Source: CAVVAE01 sp963746185 (GTDB lineage Bacteria > Actinomycetota > Actinomycetes > Propionibacteriales > Nocardioidaceae). From it: a DNA stretch of 64,000 nt. How positions within the stretch are numbered: the stretch's first letter is position 1; every line of letters begins with the position of its first letter. Below, one piece after another: positions 23,965-32,540 of this stretch. Where the stretch lies: NCBI GenBank assembly GCA_963746185.1, contig CAVVAE010000004.1, forward strand, positions 248,001-312,000, in the 5' to 3' direction. The position numbers were made by a program, and so were the translations under genes. The notes below the pieces were generated by a model. It was not told where the DNA came from and ran no database searches. It was given only the letters and a program-made list of their open reading frames with translations.

Positions 23965-25212
23965 ATGCGGCAGGTCGCCCAGCCCCACACGGAGCACCCG
24001 GCCGACCAGACCCACATGCGGCGACAGAATCTTTCTCTTGCACTACGCGAGCTGCGACGAGCCGGCCCCCAGTCGCGTGCCAAGCTCGCCGAAGCCACCC
24101 AGCTGAACAAGGCGACTATCTCCAGCCTCGTCACCGAGCTGGCCGAGCGCGGCCTTGTTGCCGAGGGCGACCTGGCGCGAGGTGAGGTCGGTCGGCCGGC
24201 AGCGGCGATCCACCTCAGCGGAGCCGACGTATGCGGGATCGGCGCCGAGGTTGACGTCGGCTATGTCGCGGTCGCCGCCCTCGACCTCAATAGCGAGATC
24301 CTCGTGCAAACAAGGCGCGGACTGTCCGGCTCGCGGGCGAACGCGGACGAGGCCTTCGATGTGCTTGCGGACCTCGTACGGGCCGCAACCGACACTGTCG
24401 GGCCGCGCACGATCTCCGGACTGTGCGTCGCCGTACCCGGCCTCGTAGAGACCGCGACCGGCGCCCTACTGCACGCCCCGAACCTCGGCTGGTCACAGAT
24501 ACCGGTGGCAGCGGAGATCGGGCGGCGCCTTGGGGACTTGGGCCTCGACGTGCGCATCGGCAACGAAGCCAACCTCGCAGCCATTGCCGAGGCGGCCATC
24601 CGACCAAAGACACCGAACCTCGTGCTGCTCACCGGGTCGGTTGGCGTTGGTGGTGGGATCATCGTCGACGGTCATCTGCTCGGCGGTTCTTCCGGGTACG
24701 GCGGCGAGATCGGTCACATGCCAGTCGAGCTCCAGGGTGGATTGTGTGGCTGCGGACGACGCGGTTGCTGGGAGACCAGAGTCGGGCTCGCTGCTCTCCT
24801 CAACGGGCTGGCGGAAATCGGCGACGAGATCCTGAACCCCGAACTTGACCCAGAGCAGCGCATCGCTGAGGTCGTAGCGCGTGCGGACGCGGGCGAACCC
24901 CGAACCCTCAATGCGCTCGAGCAGGTTGGTACCTGGCTGGGCGTCGGTGCCGCCATCCTCGCCAACGTCCTTGACCCGGAGGTCTTCATCCTGGGCGGCT
25001 ACTTTTCGCCGATCGCCCGCTGGCTCGAGGAGCCGATGCTGCGGGAGCTACGGCGCCGCACGGTGGGTGCCGACGGAAACGGTTACTCCGTCGAAGTGTC
25101 CGCACTGGGCTTCAACGCCACCATCAGGGGTGCCGCCGTGGTTGCCCTCGAGCCGGTCTTCTATGACCCCACGAGCGTGCCTCGCAAAGTAGCCGACGAG
25201 GTAGGAGCCTGA
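23965..25212 (+). CDS. ROK family regulator (second copy)
   Basis: This 415-residue protein has an N-terminal winged HTH (about residues 18-80: RRQNLSLALRELRRAGPQSRAKLAEATQLNKATISSLV) and a ROK domain with GLCVAVPGLVE, the phosphate-loop region LTGSVGVGGGIIV, and the zinc motif CGCGRRGCWET. It is a separate lineage from the first ROK protein and belongs to the same transcript as the importer genes, starting one base before the ABC ATPase. Start ATG 23965 has GAGGAG a few bases upstream; an in-frame upstream start would add a basic extension with no domain. Confidence 0.9.
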   Translation: MRQVAQPHTEHPADQTHMRRQNLSLALRELRRAGPQSRAKLAEATQLNKATISSLVTELAERGLVAEGDLARGEVGRPAAAIHLSGADVCGIGAEVDVGYVAVAALDLNSEILVQTRRGLSGSRANADEAFDVLADLVRAATDTVGPRTISGLCVAVPGLVETATGALLHAPNLGWSQIPVAAEIGRRLGDLGLDVRIGNEANLAAIAEAAIRPKTPNLVLLTGSVGVGGGIIVDGHLLGGSSGYGGEIGHMPVELQGGLCGCGRRGCWETRVGLAALLNGLAEIGDEILNPELDPEQRIAEVVARADAGEPRTLNALEQVGTWLGVGAAILANVLDPEVFILGGYFSPIARWLEEPMLRELRRRTVGADGNGYSVEVSALGFNATIRGAAVVALEPVFYDPTSVPRKVADEVGA

Positions 25213-25213
25213 C

Positions 25214-26737
25214 ATGGCAGAGCAAAGCGACGTCCTGCTACGCATGAGCGGCATCGTCAAGGAGTTCCCCGGTGTCCGCGCTCTCGACGGTGTCGATCTG
25301 GAGGTGAGACCCGGTGAAGTGCACTGCCTGCTCGGCCAGAACGGCGCCGGCAAGTCCACCTTGATCAAGGTGCTCGCAGGCGTATACCGACCCGACGGTG
25401 GCGAGATCCTTTGGAATGGCGAACCGCTGTCGTTCAGTCACCCCACCGCTGCCATCCGAAAAGGGGTAGGCACGATCTACCAGGAGCTCGACCTTGTCGA
25501 TGGTCTCTCCGTCGCCGACAACGTCTTCTTGGGACACGAGGTCGCCAGTGCCGGGATCAGCCGCCGCCACCAAGCGCACCGCAGGACCCGCGACATCCTT
25601 GCTCGGCTTGGTCACGGCGAGATCCCCCCGGGCCGCGAGGTTGCTCGGCTCTCCGCAGCGAGCAAGCAGGTTGTGAGCATGGCGCGCGCAATGTCGCACG
25701 AGTCGAAGGTCCTGATCATGGACGAGCCTTCGGCGGTGCTGGACCAGGAGGAGGTCCGCAACCTCTTCCGGGTCATCCACGACCTGACCCGCGAAGGCGT
25801 CGCCGTCATCTACATCTCGCACCGTCTCGAAGAGATTCGCGAGATCGGAGACCGGGTGACCGTACTGAAGGATGGACGCACGGTGGCCACCGGTCTTCCT
25901 GCCCGTGAGACGCCGACCAGTGAGCTGATCAAGCTCATGACCGGGCGTGCCATCGAGTACGTCTTTCCGCAGCGCACTACCAACGCCGCTTCGGCCTCCG
26001 AGCAGGAAGTCGTACTCGATGTGAGTGACCTCAGCGACGGCAGCGTGTTCAGAGACGTCAGCTTCGCCGTACGAGCGGGGGAGATCATCGGGTTCGCCGG
26101 CCTCGTCGGCTCCGGTCGTTCTGAGATCCTCGAGACCGTATACGGGGCGCGTCGGGCGCGCACCGGCGCGGTCACAGTCGGCGGCAAGCGGTTGCGCCGA
26201 GGTTCGGTCAGCGCCGCGGTCGGGGCCGGAGTCGGCCTGGCACCCGAGGAACGCAAGAGCCAGGGACTCCTGCTCGATCAGTCCGTCTACAGCAACATCA
26301 CGATCTCGTCGATGTCCCACTTCTCACGGCTGGGATTCCTCGACTCTGGTGCCGAGCGGAAAGAGTCGGAGAAACTCGCGCGCTCGCTCGACGTCCGACC
26401 CAAGGGCGTCGACCGCTCGGTTCGGACTCTCTCCGGTGGCAACCAACAAAAAGTTGTGCTGGCCCGGTGGCTGCTGCGCGATTGCAGGGTCCTGTTGCTC
26501 GACGAGCCCACCCGAGGCGTCGACGTCGGCGCGCGATCGGAGATCTATGCCCTTGTGCGCTCCCTCGCCGAGCGGGGCGTCGCTGTCGTGGTCGTGTCCA
26601 GCGAGATCGAAGAGGTCCTCGGCCTCGCCGACCGCGTGCTCGTTGTCCGAGAAGGGCGCATCGTGCACGAGGGTCCGTCGCAAGAGATCGACGAACACCA
26701 GGTCCTCGACTTGGTCATGGAAGGGAACGTGGCATGA
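25214..26737 (+). CDS. Sugar ABC importer ATP-binding protein (RbsA/XylG type)
   Basis: This 507-residue protein has two fused ABC domains, as expected for the CUT2 class. The first domain has Walker A GQNGAGKST, a signature-like segment LSAASKQVVSMARA and Walker B VLIMDEPS. The second has a degenerate Walker A (GLVGSGRSE), signature LSGGNQQKVVLARW and Walker B VLLLDEPT. A degenerate second site is normal in this class. The CUT2 importers carry pentoses, ribose, galactose or inositol. It overlaps the permease start by an ATGA, so both are co-translated. Confidence 0.92.
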   Translation: MAEQSDVLLRMSGIVKEFPGVRALDGVDLEVRPGEVHCLLGQNGAGKSTLIKVLAGVYRPDGGEILWNGEPLSFSHPTAAIRKGVGTIYQELDLVDGLSVADNVFLGHEVASAGISRRHQAHRRTRDILARLGHGEIPPGREVARLSAASKQVVSMARAMSHESKVLIMDEPSAVLDQEEVRNLFRVIHDLTREGVAVIYISHRLEEIREIGDRVTVLKDGRTVATGLPARETPTSELIKLMTGRAIEYVFPQRTTNAASASEQEVVLDVSDLSDGSVFRDVSFAVRAGEIIGFAGLVGSGRSEILETVYGARRARTGAVTVGGKRLRRGSVSAAVGAGVGLAPEERKSQGLLLDQSVYSNITISSMSHFSRLGFLDSGAERKESEKLARSLDVRPKGVDRSVRTLSGGNQQKVVLARWLLRDCRVLLLDEPTRGVDVGARSEIYALVRSLAERGVAVVVVSSEIEEVLGLADRVLVVREGRIVHEGPSQEIDEHQVLDLVMEGNVA

Positions 26738-27837
26738 GCGATCAGACCTCTCACTCGCCCGAGCCGCCCACGGCGTCCACTAGCGTGTCCGAACAGGTGC
26801 CGCCGGCCGATGAGCGCGACCGGATCGAGGCTGCGGCGCTCGAGGCTGCGGCCACAGAGAGCCCGTTCGGGCAGGTGATGTCGGGCTCGATCGGTCGCAA
26901 CCTGGGCCTTGTCGCCGCACTCGGACTGATCATGCTGGCTGGTGTCATCACGGCTGGCGATCGGTTCTCCGACGTCGACAACCTCCTGACGATCCTGCGA
27001 CTAGCGGCGGTGATCGGAGTTGTCAGCGTCGGGATGACATTCGTCATCATCGGTGGCGGCATCGATCTGTCAGTCGGGTCGGTCGTCGCTCTGGCTGCGG
27101 TCTGGTGCACAACCGTGTCAACGCAAACGCTGGCCGCGGACTATCACTGGATCATCATCGTCTTCACGGCAATGATGGTCGGCGCTTGTTGCGGCATCAT
27201 CAACGGCGTCCTCGTTGCCTACGGTCGGATGGCACCGTTCATCGCCACTCTCGCGATGTTTGCAGGTGCCCGCGGATTGGCCGAGATGATTTCCAACAAA
27301 CGCAACCAGTTGGTGGATCTGGAGAACCGGGGCTTTGTCGAGTTCTTCAACCGCGACCGGCTCGGCATCCCCGTGCTGGTCTATATCTTCGCCCTGGTCG
27401 CTGTTGTCGGCTGGGTCCTGCTCAACCGTACGACATTCGGGCGTCGCACGATCGCAGTCGGTGGCAACCCGGAGGCGGCCCGGCTGGCCGGCATCAAGGT
27501 CCAACGCCACACGGTGTACCTCTACGTACTCGTCGGCGTTGCCGCTGGTCTCGCAGCCGCGATGCTGGTGGCCCGCACCGCGACCGGTACGGCGCAGCAC
27601 GGGCAGCTCTACGAGCTAGACGCCATCGCGGCGGTCGTCATCGGCGGCACCCTGCTCACCGGTGGACGCGGCACGATTGTCGGCACCGTCTTCGGCGTCC
27701 TCATCTTCACCACGCTGACCAACGTCTTTACCCTCAACGACCTCGACACGTCGACCCAGGCCGTGGCGAAGGGTCTCATCATCGTCGGTGCCGTACTGCT
27801 TCAGCAGCGTCTGCAGCTGCGAAGCGGGCGCACTTAG
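26734..27837 (+). CDS. Sugar ABC importer permease (RbsC/XylH type)
   Basis: This 367-residue membrane protein has a 60-residue hydrophilic N-terminus, then 8-10 transmembrane helices. The CUT2 permease signatures are present: VSVGMTFVIIGGGIDLSVGSVVAL in the early helices, GRMAPFIATL in the middle and AIGGNPEAARLAGIKV-type text (VGGNPEAARLAGIKV) in the cytoplasmic loop, with the late GGTLLTGGRGTIVGTVFGVL. Start ATG 26734 overlaps the ATPase stop (ATGA). The next gene, the binding protein, starts 98 bases later. Confidence 0.92.
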   Translation: MSDQTSHSPEPPTASTSVSEQVPPADERDRIEAAALEAAATESPFGQVMSGSIGRNLGLVAALGLIMLAGVITAGDRFSDVDNLLTILRLAAVIGVVSVGMTFVIIGGGIDLSVGSVVALAAVWCTTVSTQTLAADYHWIIIVFTAMMVGACCGIINGVLVAYGRMAPFIATLAMFAGARGLAEMISNKRNQLVDLENRGFVEFFNRDRLGIPVLVYIFALVAVVGWVLLNRTTFGRRTIAVGGNPEAARLAGIKVQRHTVYLYVLVGVAAGLAAAMLVARTATGTAQHGQLYELDAIAAVVIGGTLLTGGRGTIVGTVFGVLIFTTLTNVFTLNDLDTSTQAVAKGLIIVGAVLLQQRLQLRSGRT

Positions 27838-27934
27838 GGAGGGAAGGCGACCGCCGAACCTCCGCTGCGCGTAACCGCGCGACGTCACAACCAGAGCCGG
27901 CCTGAACGGTTCATATCGAAGCAAGGAGCCACCG

Positions 27935-28993
27935 ATGTCACACATTCGAATGCCTAGAGGGCAGCGGGTCCTCTACTCCGTCGGCGCACTCGTCGCCACC
28001 GGCGCACTTCTCGTGGGCTGTGCCAGCAACGACCCGGGCGATGACGACTCGAGCGACGGCGGCAGCAACAACGCCGCGAGCGACAACGACGAGCCGGGAG
28101 ACAAGGTCGTCATCGGCTTCTCCGGCCCGGAGGCCGACCATGGCTGGCTGGCCGCGATCAACGACTCTGCTGAGGCCGAGGCCGACGAGTACGAAGACAT
28201 TGAGCTTCGCCAGGCCGAGGGAACCAACGACGCCAACCTGCAGATCAGCCAGATCGAGACCTTTATCAACGACGACGTCGACGCGATCGTGCTGCTGCCC
28301 ACCGACGGTGATGCTCTCACCGAGGTGGCGACGAGGGCGATGGAGGCGGGGATCCCCGTCGTGAACGTCGACCGTGAGTTCTCGAGCCCCTTCGCCGCAC
28401 GCACCACGATCCTCGGTGACAACTACGGCATGGGCGTTTCTGCCGGCACATACGCGTGCAACCTGATCGAGAAGGACAACATCTCCAACCCGGTTATCGC
28501 CGAGATCCAGGGCATCGCCTCGCTGGGACTGACCCAGGACCGGTCGCAGGGCTTCGCTGATGCTCTCAACGGCTGCGGGGAGACCGTCGACAACCAGGTG
28601 TCCGCGGAGTTCACCGTCGAGTCAGGTGAAGAGGTCGCCTCAAACCTGCTCCAGGCAGCACCGAAGATCGACATCATCTGGAATCACGACGACGACCAGG
28701 GCGTCGGCGTGAAGCAGGCGTTCGACAACGCCGGCCGTGACGAGTTCGCCTTCCTAGGCGGCGCTGGATCTTGCAACGCGATGCAGTGGATCGAGGATGG
28801 TGAAATGGAGGCGACCGTGCTCTACCCGCCGACACAGGCGGCTGATGGCATCAAGCTCGCCCGGCTGCTCGCTCAAGGAAAGAGCATGGCTGATCTGGTC
28901 CAAGTCCAGGTGCCGACGCGCATCGTCCTCAACGCGCCCGTCGTGTCAGCCGACAACCTGGAGGAGTACCGGCCACTCTGCTTCGAGTCCTGA
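27935..28993 (+). CDS. Sugar ABC importer substrate-binding lipoprotein
   Basis: This 352-residue type I periplasmic-binding-protein relative has a lipoprotein signal with lipobox LLVGCAS near residues 26-32, an acidic Ser/Asn/Asp-rich linker, then two alpha/beta lobes (VVIGFSGPEADHGWLAAI, DVDAIVLLPTD, IPVVNVDREF, NPVIAEIQG). The pattern fits RbsB/XylF-like proteins of the CUT2 class; the bound sugar cannot be told from sequence. An AAGGAG site precedes the ATG. A 12-bp hairpin just after its stop may raise its level relative to downstream genes. Confidence 0.9.
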   Translation: MSHIRMPRGQRVLYSVGALVATGALLVGCASNDPGDDDSSDGGSNNAASDNDEPGDKVVIGFSGPEADHGWLAAINDSAEAEADEYEDIELRQAEGTNDANLQISQIETFINDDVDAIVLLPTDGDALTEVATRAMEAGIPVVNVDREFSSPFAARTTILGDNYGMGVSAGTYACNLIEKDNISNPVIAEIQGIASLGLTQDRSQGFADALNGCGETVDNQVSAEFTVESGEEVASNLLQAAPKIDIIWNHDDDQGVGVKQAFDNAGRDEFAFLGGAGSCNAMQWIEDGEMEATVLYPPTQAADGIKLARLLAQGKSMADLVQVQVPTRIVLNAPVVSADNLEEYRPLCFES

Positions 28994-28999
28994 GGCCTT

Positions 29000-29032
29000 G
29001 GCCGCCGCGCCCGTGCAACAGGCGCGGCGGCC
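29000..29032 (+). terminator. Strong hairpin after the binding-protein gene
   Basis: GGCCGCCGCGCC (29000-29011) and GGCGCGGCGGCC (29021-29032) make a 12-bp perfect stem with a 9-base loop, starting six bases after the stop. No T-run follows. In sugar ABC operons such a hairpin often protects the upstream mRNA and gives more binding protein than enzyme; partial termination is the other option. Confidence 0.65.
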
Positions 29033-29077
29033 GGTCCCCGGGCACCCACGTCCCGTCGACAGAGAAGGTCCTCGCAC

Positions 29078-30289
29078 ATGACTGACGAACACCCTGGCGT
29101 CGTTGCCGCCGAGGCGACCCGGTCGGCCCCCGAGCTCCGGGTCGGCATGATCGGCTACGCATTCATGGGAGCCGCCCACAGTCACGCGTGGCGCAGCGCC
29201 CCCCACTTTTTCGAGCTTCCGCTGCGTCCCACGATGAGCGCAGTCTGCGGCCGCGATGCGGCCAAGGTTTCTGCAGCGGCAACCCAGCTGGGCTGGGAGT
29301 CCGCGGAGACTTCGTGGCGCCGAGTCATCGAACGGGACGACATCGATCTGGTCGATATCTGCACGCCCGGTGACACACACGCAGAGATCGCCATCGAGGC
29401 GCTGCGAGCGGGCAAGCACGTGCTTTGCGAGAAGCCGCTCGCCACCACCGTTGAGGAGGCTGCTGCTATGACCGAGGCTGCCGAACAGGCAGCCACCGCC
29501 GGCGTTCGGTCCATGGTCGGCTTCACCTACCGGCGCGTGCCGGCGATCTCATTCGCGCGCCAACTGGTCCAGCAAGGTCGGCTCGGCGAGATTCGGCACG
29601 TGCGCGCGCAGTACCTGCAGGACTGGATTACCGACCCCAACTTCCCACTGGTATGGCGGCTGCAGAAGGAGCACGCAGGCTCCGGCGCCCTCGGTGACAT
29701 CGGCGCCCACATCATCGACCTGACGCAGTTCATCACCGGACAGAGGATCACGAGCGTGACCGCGATGCTCGAGACCTTCATCAAGGAACGGCCGATCGCC
29801 GGGGATTCCAGCGGTCTGTCCGCGTCGGGCGGTGCCGAGATGGGTGCCGTTACCGTGGACGACGCCGCGCTGTGGCTGGCGCGACTCTCCGGCGGCGCCG
29901 TGGCAACGTACGAGGCGACCCGTTTCGCCACCGGACGCAAGAACGCCATCCGCATCGAGATCAATGGCAGCGAGGGAAGCGTCGCGTTCGACTTCGAGTC
30001 GATGAACGAGCTGTCCTTCTACGACGCGCGCGAGGACACGCTCTCCGCCGGCTTCCGGCGCATCCTGGTGACCGAGCCCGAGCACCCATACGTCGGCGCG
30101 TGGTGGCCGCCCGGCCACCTCCTCGGCTACGAGCATGGCTTTACTCACCAAGTTGTCGACCTGGTGACCGCGATTGGCAAAGGGGAGAATCCGTCGCCGT
30201 CGTTCGCCGACGGACTGCAGGTCCAGCAGGTCCTTGCGGCCGTCGAGACGAGTGCTTCGGGCGGCACGTGGACGGAGGTGCCCGGGTGA
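29078..30289 (+). CDS. Gfo/Idh/MocA family dehydrogenase
   Basis: This 403-residue protein has an N-terminal NAD(P)-binding Rossmann domain with VGMIGYAFMGAAHSHAW as dinucleotide loop and the family EKPLATT motif around residue 115. It is followed by the beta-sheet substrate domain with SGALGDIGAHIIDLTQF, which holds the catalytic Asp/His. Members oxidise sugars or inositols. The gene sits between the importer and a sugar isomerase, so it probably acts on the imported compound. The start has AGAGAAGG upstream, and its stop overlaps a candidate 21-codon frame. Confidence 0.92.
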   Translation: MTDEHPGVVAAEATRSAPELRVGMIGYAFMGAAHSHAWRSAPHFFELPLRPTMSAVCGRDAAKVSAAATQLGWESAETSWRRVIERDDIDLVDICTPGDTHAEIAIEALRAGKHVLCEKPLATTVEEAAAMTEAAEQAATAGVRSMVGFTYRRVPAISFARQLVQQGRLGEIRHVRAQYLQDWITDPNFPLVWRLQKEHAGSGALGDIGAHIIDLTQFITGQRITSVTAMLETFIKERPIAGDSSGLSASGGAEMGAVTVDDAALWLARLSGGAVATYEATRFATGRKNAIRIEINGSEGSVAFDFESMNELSFYDAREDTLSAGFRRILVTEPEHPYVGAWWPPGHLLGYEHGFTHQVVDLVTAIGKGENPSPSFADGLQVQQVLAAVETSASGGTWTEVPG

Positions 30290-30351
30290 GTGACTTCACT
30301 TTGGAGCGATACGAGACGATCGAGAGAGTCACCGAAGGAGTGCACGCATGA
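30286..30351 (+). CDS. Candidate 21-residue overlapping peptide
   Basis: GTG 30286 overlaps the stop of the dehydrogenase (GTGA), and the frame ends in TGA 30349-30351, which overlaps the ATG of the next gene (ATGA). The predicted peptide starts MSDFTLERYETIE and has 21 residues. It could be a translational coupler or just an accident of spacing. The ribosome binding site of the next gene (AAGGAG) lies inside it. I find no family for it. Confidence 0.3.
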   Translation: MSDFTLERYETIERVTEGVHA

Positions 30352-31355
30352 CCCGACCAATCACGCTGTTCACCGGGCAGTGGGCGGACCTACCGTTCGA
30401 GGAGATGTGTCGACTCGCCTCCGGCTGGGGATACGACGGACTCGAGATCGCCTGCTGGGGCGACCACTTCGACCCTTGGGCCGCGGTCGAGAACGACGAC
30501 TACGTCAAGGCCAAGCTGGAGATGCTGGACAAGTACAACCTCAAGGTCTTCGCGATCTCCAACCATCTCAAGGGCCAGGCGGTCTGCGACGACCCGATCG
30601 ACGAGCGACACCGCGGGATCCTCCCCGACCGAATCTGGGGAGACGGGGATGCCGAGGGCGTCCGTCAGCGTGCGGCGGAGGAGATGAAGGTGACCGCCCG
30701 CGCGGCTCGCAAACTCGGCGTCGACGTCGTCATCGGCTTCACTGGGTCGTCGATCTGGAAGTACGTCGCCATGTTCCCACCGGTCAGTCAGGCGCTTGTC
30801 GACGCAGGCTATGAGGATTTCGCGAACCGCTGGAACCCGATCCTGGACGTCTTCGACGGCGAAGGTGTGCGCTTCGCCCATGAGGTCCACCCGAGCGAGA
30901 TCGCCTATGACTACTGGACGACCGTCCGTGCCCTCGAGGCCGTCGACAACCGTTCGGCCTTCGGTCTGAACTGGGACCCGAGCCACTTCGTGTGGCAGGA
31001 CCTGGACCCGGTCGGCTTCCTGTGGGACTTCAAGGACCGTATCTACCACGTCGACTGCAAGGACGCGAAGAAGCAGGTCGGCAACGGTCGCAACGGCCGG
31101 CTCGGCTCACACCTGGCATGGGCCGACCCGCGGCGAGGATGGGACTTCGTCTCCACGGGTCACGGCGATGTCCCCTGGGAGTCGTGCTTCCGCATGCTCA
31201 ACACCATCGGCTATGACGGACCCATCTCCGTCGAGTGGGAGGATGCCGGGATGGACCGGCTCGTCGGCGCTCCGGAAGCGCTGGAGTTCGTCCAGCGGCT
31301 GGCCTTCGACGCACCCACAGCAGCCTTCGACGCCGCCTTCAGCACCGACTCCTGA
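30348..31355 (+). CDS. Sugar phosphate isomerase/epimerase (TIM barrel)
   Basis: This 335-residue protein belongs to the xylose-isomerase-like AP-endonuclease-2 superfamily: an N-terminal strand ITLFTGQWADLPFEEM, the GYDGLEIACWGDHF loop, FAHEVHPSEIAYDYW with a metal-binding Glu/His, GLNWDPSHFVWQ, and IYHVDCKDAK with further metal ligands. Related proteins include IolE and hydroxypyruvate isomerase types. It is the last gene of the cluster, ten bases before the tRNA-Lys 3' repeat. An AAGGAG site precedes ATG 30348. Confidence 0.9.
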   Translation: MTRPITLFTGQWADLPFEEMCRLASGWGYDGLEIACWGDHFDPWAAVENDDYVKAKLEMLDKYNLKVFAISNHLKGQAVCDDPIDERHRGILPDRIWGDGDAEGVRQRAAEEMKVTARAARKLGVDVVIGFTGSSIWKYVAMFPPVSQALVDAGYEDFANRWNPILDVFDGEGVRFAHEVHPSEIAYDYWTTVRALEAVDNRSAFGLNWDPSHFVWQDLDPVGFLWDFKDRIYHVDCKDAKKQVGNGRNGRLGSHLAWADPRRGWDFVSTGHGDVPWESCFRMLNTIGYDGPISVEWEDAGMDRLVGAPEALEFVQRLAFDAPTAAFDAAFSTDS

Positions 31356-31364
31356 GCGCGAGGC

Positions 31365-31396
31365 TCAGCGGGCTCGGGGTTCGAGTCCCTGATGGC
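31365..31396 (+). repeat. Copy of the tRNA-Lys 3' end (candidate attR)
   Basis: The segment TCAGCGGG-C-TCGGGG-TTCGAGT-CCCTGATGGC matches tRNA-Lys 17954-17985 in 31 of 32 positions (T17962 is C31373). It covers the 3' side of the anticodon stem, the variable loop, the T arm and part of the acceptor. The 5' half of the tRNA is absent, so it is not a functional gene. It ends one base before the stop of the minus-strand LacI gene. Confidence 0.85.
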
Positions 31397-31397
31397 A

Positions 31398-32432
31398 CTA
31401 CTCAGCCTCGGTGAACGCGCCGGGCTCGTTGAACGGCGTGATGACCTGGATCTGCGACGGCATCGCCTGCGGGACTCCTGGCAGAGCGCCGTGTGCCTGC
31501 ATGATCATCCGGCACGCGCGGCGGAGGTCGTGTCGGAGATCGTGGTGCAGCACTGCGGACAATCGCCTGGTCCGCAGTAGAGCCGTGTTGTCGTGGTCAA
31601 GGTCGTGCGCAACGAACACGGCACAGGCGCGGCCGAGCGCTCGGAACGCCGCGAGGGTCGCCTTGTTGCCACCACCTATGGAGTAGACGGATTCGACGTC
31701 GGGGCTCTCCTCAAGCGCGTTTCGCACCGCGACGAGTTGCGCGTCGTCCAGCCCGAACGTCCCCGAGACCTCGACGAGCTGACGCTGCGGCGCCATCCGC
31801 CGCATCGCGGTGCGGAAGCCCATCTCGCGTTCTTCCTCGCCCCTGAACGTGTCGCTGCTCAACGTGACGAGCACAGCCCCGGCTCCGGGCGACCATTGGG
31901 TGATCAGGTATGCCGCAGTCGCACCGGCCGCGCGGTTGTCGATGCCCACGTAGCCGATCCGCCTGCTGATCGGGACGTCGGTGACCAGCGTGACGACGGG
32001 AACACCCCGCTCGGCGACGTCATTCACTGCGGCGACCACGATCGGATGGTCAGGCGCCTTCAGGATGACGCCGTCGCTGCCCCGCACAGCGATCTTCGCC
32101 AGCATTGCCGCGATCTCCTCAACCGCGGCGTCCTCGCGCAAGTGAAACCGCGACCGCACCGCGGCCGGACGCAACGTCGGCAGCTCCGCCTCGAGCGCCG
32201 CACGCACCGACGACGAGAACCGCTCGGGCGCGGTCATCACTACGTCAATGACAAAGGTCTGCCCTCCGAGCCGGAGTTGGGTACGTTGCCGGTCGAGGTC
32301 GGCGATCGCCTGGCGAACCTCGGCCGCCGTACTCTCGCGCACACCCGGCCGGCCGTTGAGCACACGGTCGACAGTCGCCTCGCTGAGACCGCACTGCTGT
32401 GCGATTTCGCGGATCCGATACGGATGGGCCAC
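31398..32432 (-). CDS. LacI family regulator
   Basis: This 344-residue protein begins with a LacI-type HTH (residues 3-50: YRIREIAQQCGLSEATVDRVLNG), then a type I periplasmic-binding-like effector domain with GSDGVILKAPDHP, VPVVTLVTDVP and IGYVGIDNRAAG. The VNGRPGVRESTAAEVRQAI hinge helix is normal. Start GTG 32432 has GGGGGAG six bases upstream. It is divergent from a PhyH-like gene (108 bases between) and so probably controls it. Its 3' end touches the tRNA-Lys repeat, which puts it just outside the proposed island. Confidence 0.9.
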   Translation of the reverse strand: MAHPYRIREIAQQCGLSEATVDRVLNGRPGVRESTAAEVRQAIADLDRQRTQLRLGGQTFVIDVVMTAPERFSSSVRAALEAELPTLRPAAVRSRFHLREDAAVEEIAAMLAKIAVRGSDGVILKAPDHPIVVAAVNDVAERGVPVVTLVTDVPISRRIGYVGIDNRAAGATAAYLITQWSPGAGAVLVTLSSDTFRGEEEREMGFRTAMRRMAPQRQLVEVSGTFGLDDAQLVAVRNALEESPDVESVYSIGGGNKATLAAFRALGRACAVFVAHDLDHDNTALLRTRRLSAVLHHDLRHDLRRACRMIMQAHGALPGVPQAMPSQIQVITPFNEPGAFTEAE

Positions 32433-32474
32433 GCCTGCTCCCCCTTGCGGCTGAGGGTTTTTTGATGGGTTTAC

Positions 32475-32491
32475 GCGGGTCCGCGGCCCGC
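32475..32491. promoter_or_regulatory. GC-rich inverted repeat between LacI and PhyH-like genes
   Basis: GCGGG-TCCGCGG-CCCGC (32475-32491) lies near the middle of the 108-bp divergent region. It is a 5-bp inverted repeat around a CCGCGG core. Its position fits a LacI operator, but it does not match the usual CG-centred AT-rich LacI consensus, so this is only a candidate. Confidence 0.25.
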
Positions 32492-32540
32492 ATTGCAACC
32501 GTATCGTGAGCCTATCCCCACCGACTCTGAGGAGACGCTG

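Noticed and set aside
17989..31396. Integrase or excisionase gene inside the tRNA-Lys repeats
   Set aside because: All longer frames in the interval belong to the sugar cluster, the cyclase-fold gene or shadows; no tyrosine or serine recombinase motif was seen.
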